Assembly: GCA_964059195.1 (NCBI GenBank)
Contig: CAXKWD010000005.1
Location: 136,911,686 to 136,975,685, forward strand
Origin: Ectobius pallidus
Lineage: Eukaryota; Arthropoda; Insecta; Blattodea; Ectobiidae
DNA: 64,000 bases
Direction: 5' to 3'
The notes under the pieces are model-generated. The model made no database searches. It worked only from the letters and a program-made list of their open reading frames with translations, and was not told the DNA's origin. Positions 63,791 to 64,000 of this stretch are shown one piece after another. Made by a program: the position numbers and the translations under genes. Within the stretch, counting starts at the first letter, position 1, and each line of letters starts with the position of its first letter.

Positions 63791-64000
63791 AGGTAATCAG
63801 TTGTCTTGACCTTCCTCTTTGGGACTTTCAATACTTCTTCAAATAAATTGATAACAAACCATATAATAATTTCAATCCATAAACCATCCCCTTTAGTCGA
63901 CATATTAAATGCCATGTCATACATGCAGGGATACGAAAGGGGTGTGAACAGCGTAGTACGAAACTGGCTAAAGACGAAGGGATCTAGGACATCCTGAAAC

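Noticed and set aside
1..64000. CRISPR arrays, operons, ribosome binding sites, rRNA genes
   Set aside because: The window is eukaryotic, with spliced genes; no regular short repeat-spacer pattern or rRNA-like sequence was seen.

Overview
This is a eukaryotic, AT-rich stretch of insect-like genome. Two conserved genes lie on the minus strand. All their exons are small, joined by canonical GT/AG sites, and embedded in introns of up to about 8 kb filled with transposable-element debris. The mix of Penelope-like elements, mariner, hAT, tRNA-derived SINEs and several LINE tails suggests an arthropod with a large genome, most likely a hemimetabolous insect. I cannot fix the order or species from the sequence alone.

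Window 1-16.4 kb: the 5' two fifths or so of DNA topoisomerase III alpha (TOP3A). It has six coding exons totalling 331 codons, and the gene runs off the left edge before the catalytic tyrosine. Its introns contain a 1.1-kb-arm inverted repeat (4.4-7.9 kb) with a hAT element inserted between the arms. They also hold two further hAT elements with exact 8-bp target duplications, two TA-flanked elements and a Penelope-type terminal hairpin.

Window 16.4-24.5 kb: intergenic. It contains a decayed transposon-derived gene with a cysteine-rich CXC-like end, a SINE, a second Penelope-type hairpin, old hAT-like sequence and one unidentified open segment with splice-like borders.

Window 24.5-60.9 kb: a complete EFR3 gene (Drosophila rolling blackout/stmA orthologue), the palmitoylated plasma-membrane scaffold of the PI4-kinase III alpha complex. 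Sixteen coding exons join in phase to 850 codons including the stop. Its introns carry two large Penelope-like elements (GIY-YIG plus reverse transcriptase). Each is paired head-to-head with an internally deleted, oppositely oriented copy, and each is broken by a later DNA-transposon insertion. Two deleted mariners, several hAT and Tc1/mariner-type non-autonomous elements, LINE tails, SINEs and a higher-order minisatellite fill the rest.

Window 60.9-64 kb: upstream of EFR3, with a SINE ending in a microsatellite tail and one long copy of an interspersed family also present at 4, 33 and 34.6 kb.

The two genes are transcribed in the same direction, EFR3 upstream of TOP3A, about 8 kb apart. Nothing suggests that they work together. 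The most unusual content is the set of Penelope-derived palindromes. At least four dispersed mini-hairpins and the ends of both large elements share a layout of CTGANGA-like core, short stem, GAAA, then GTGAAGT. This looks like the hammerhead-ribozyme motif known from Penelope-like retroelements.
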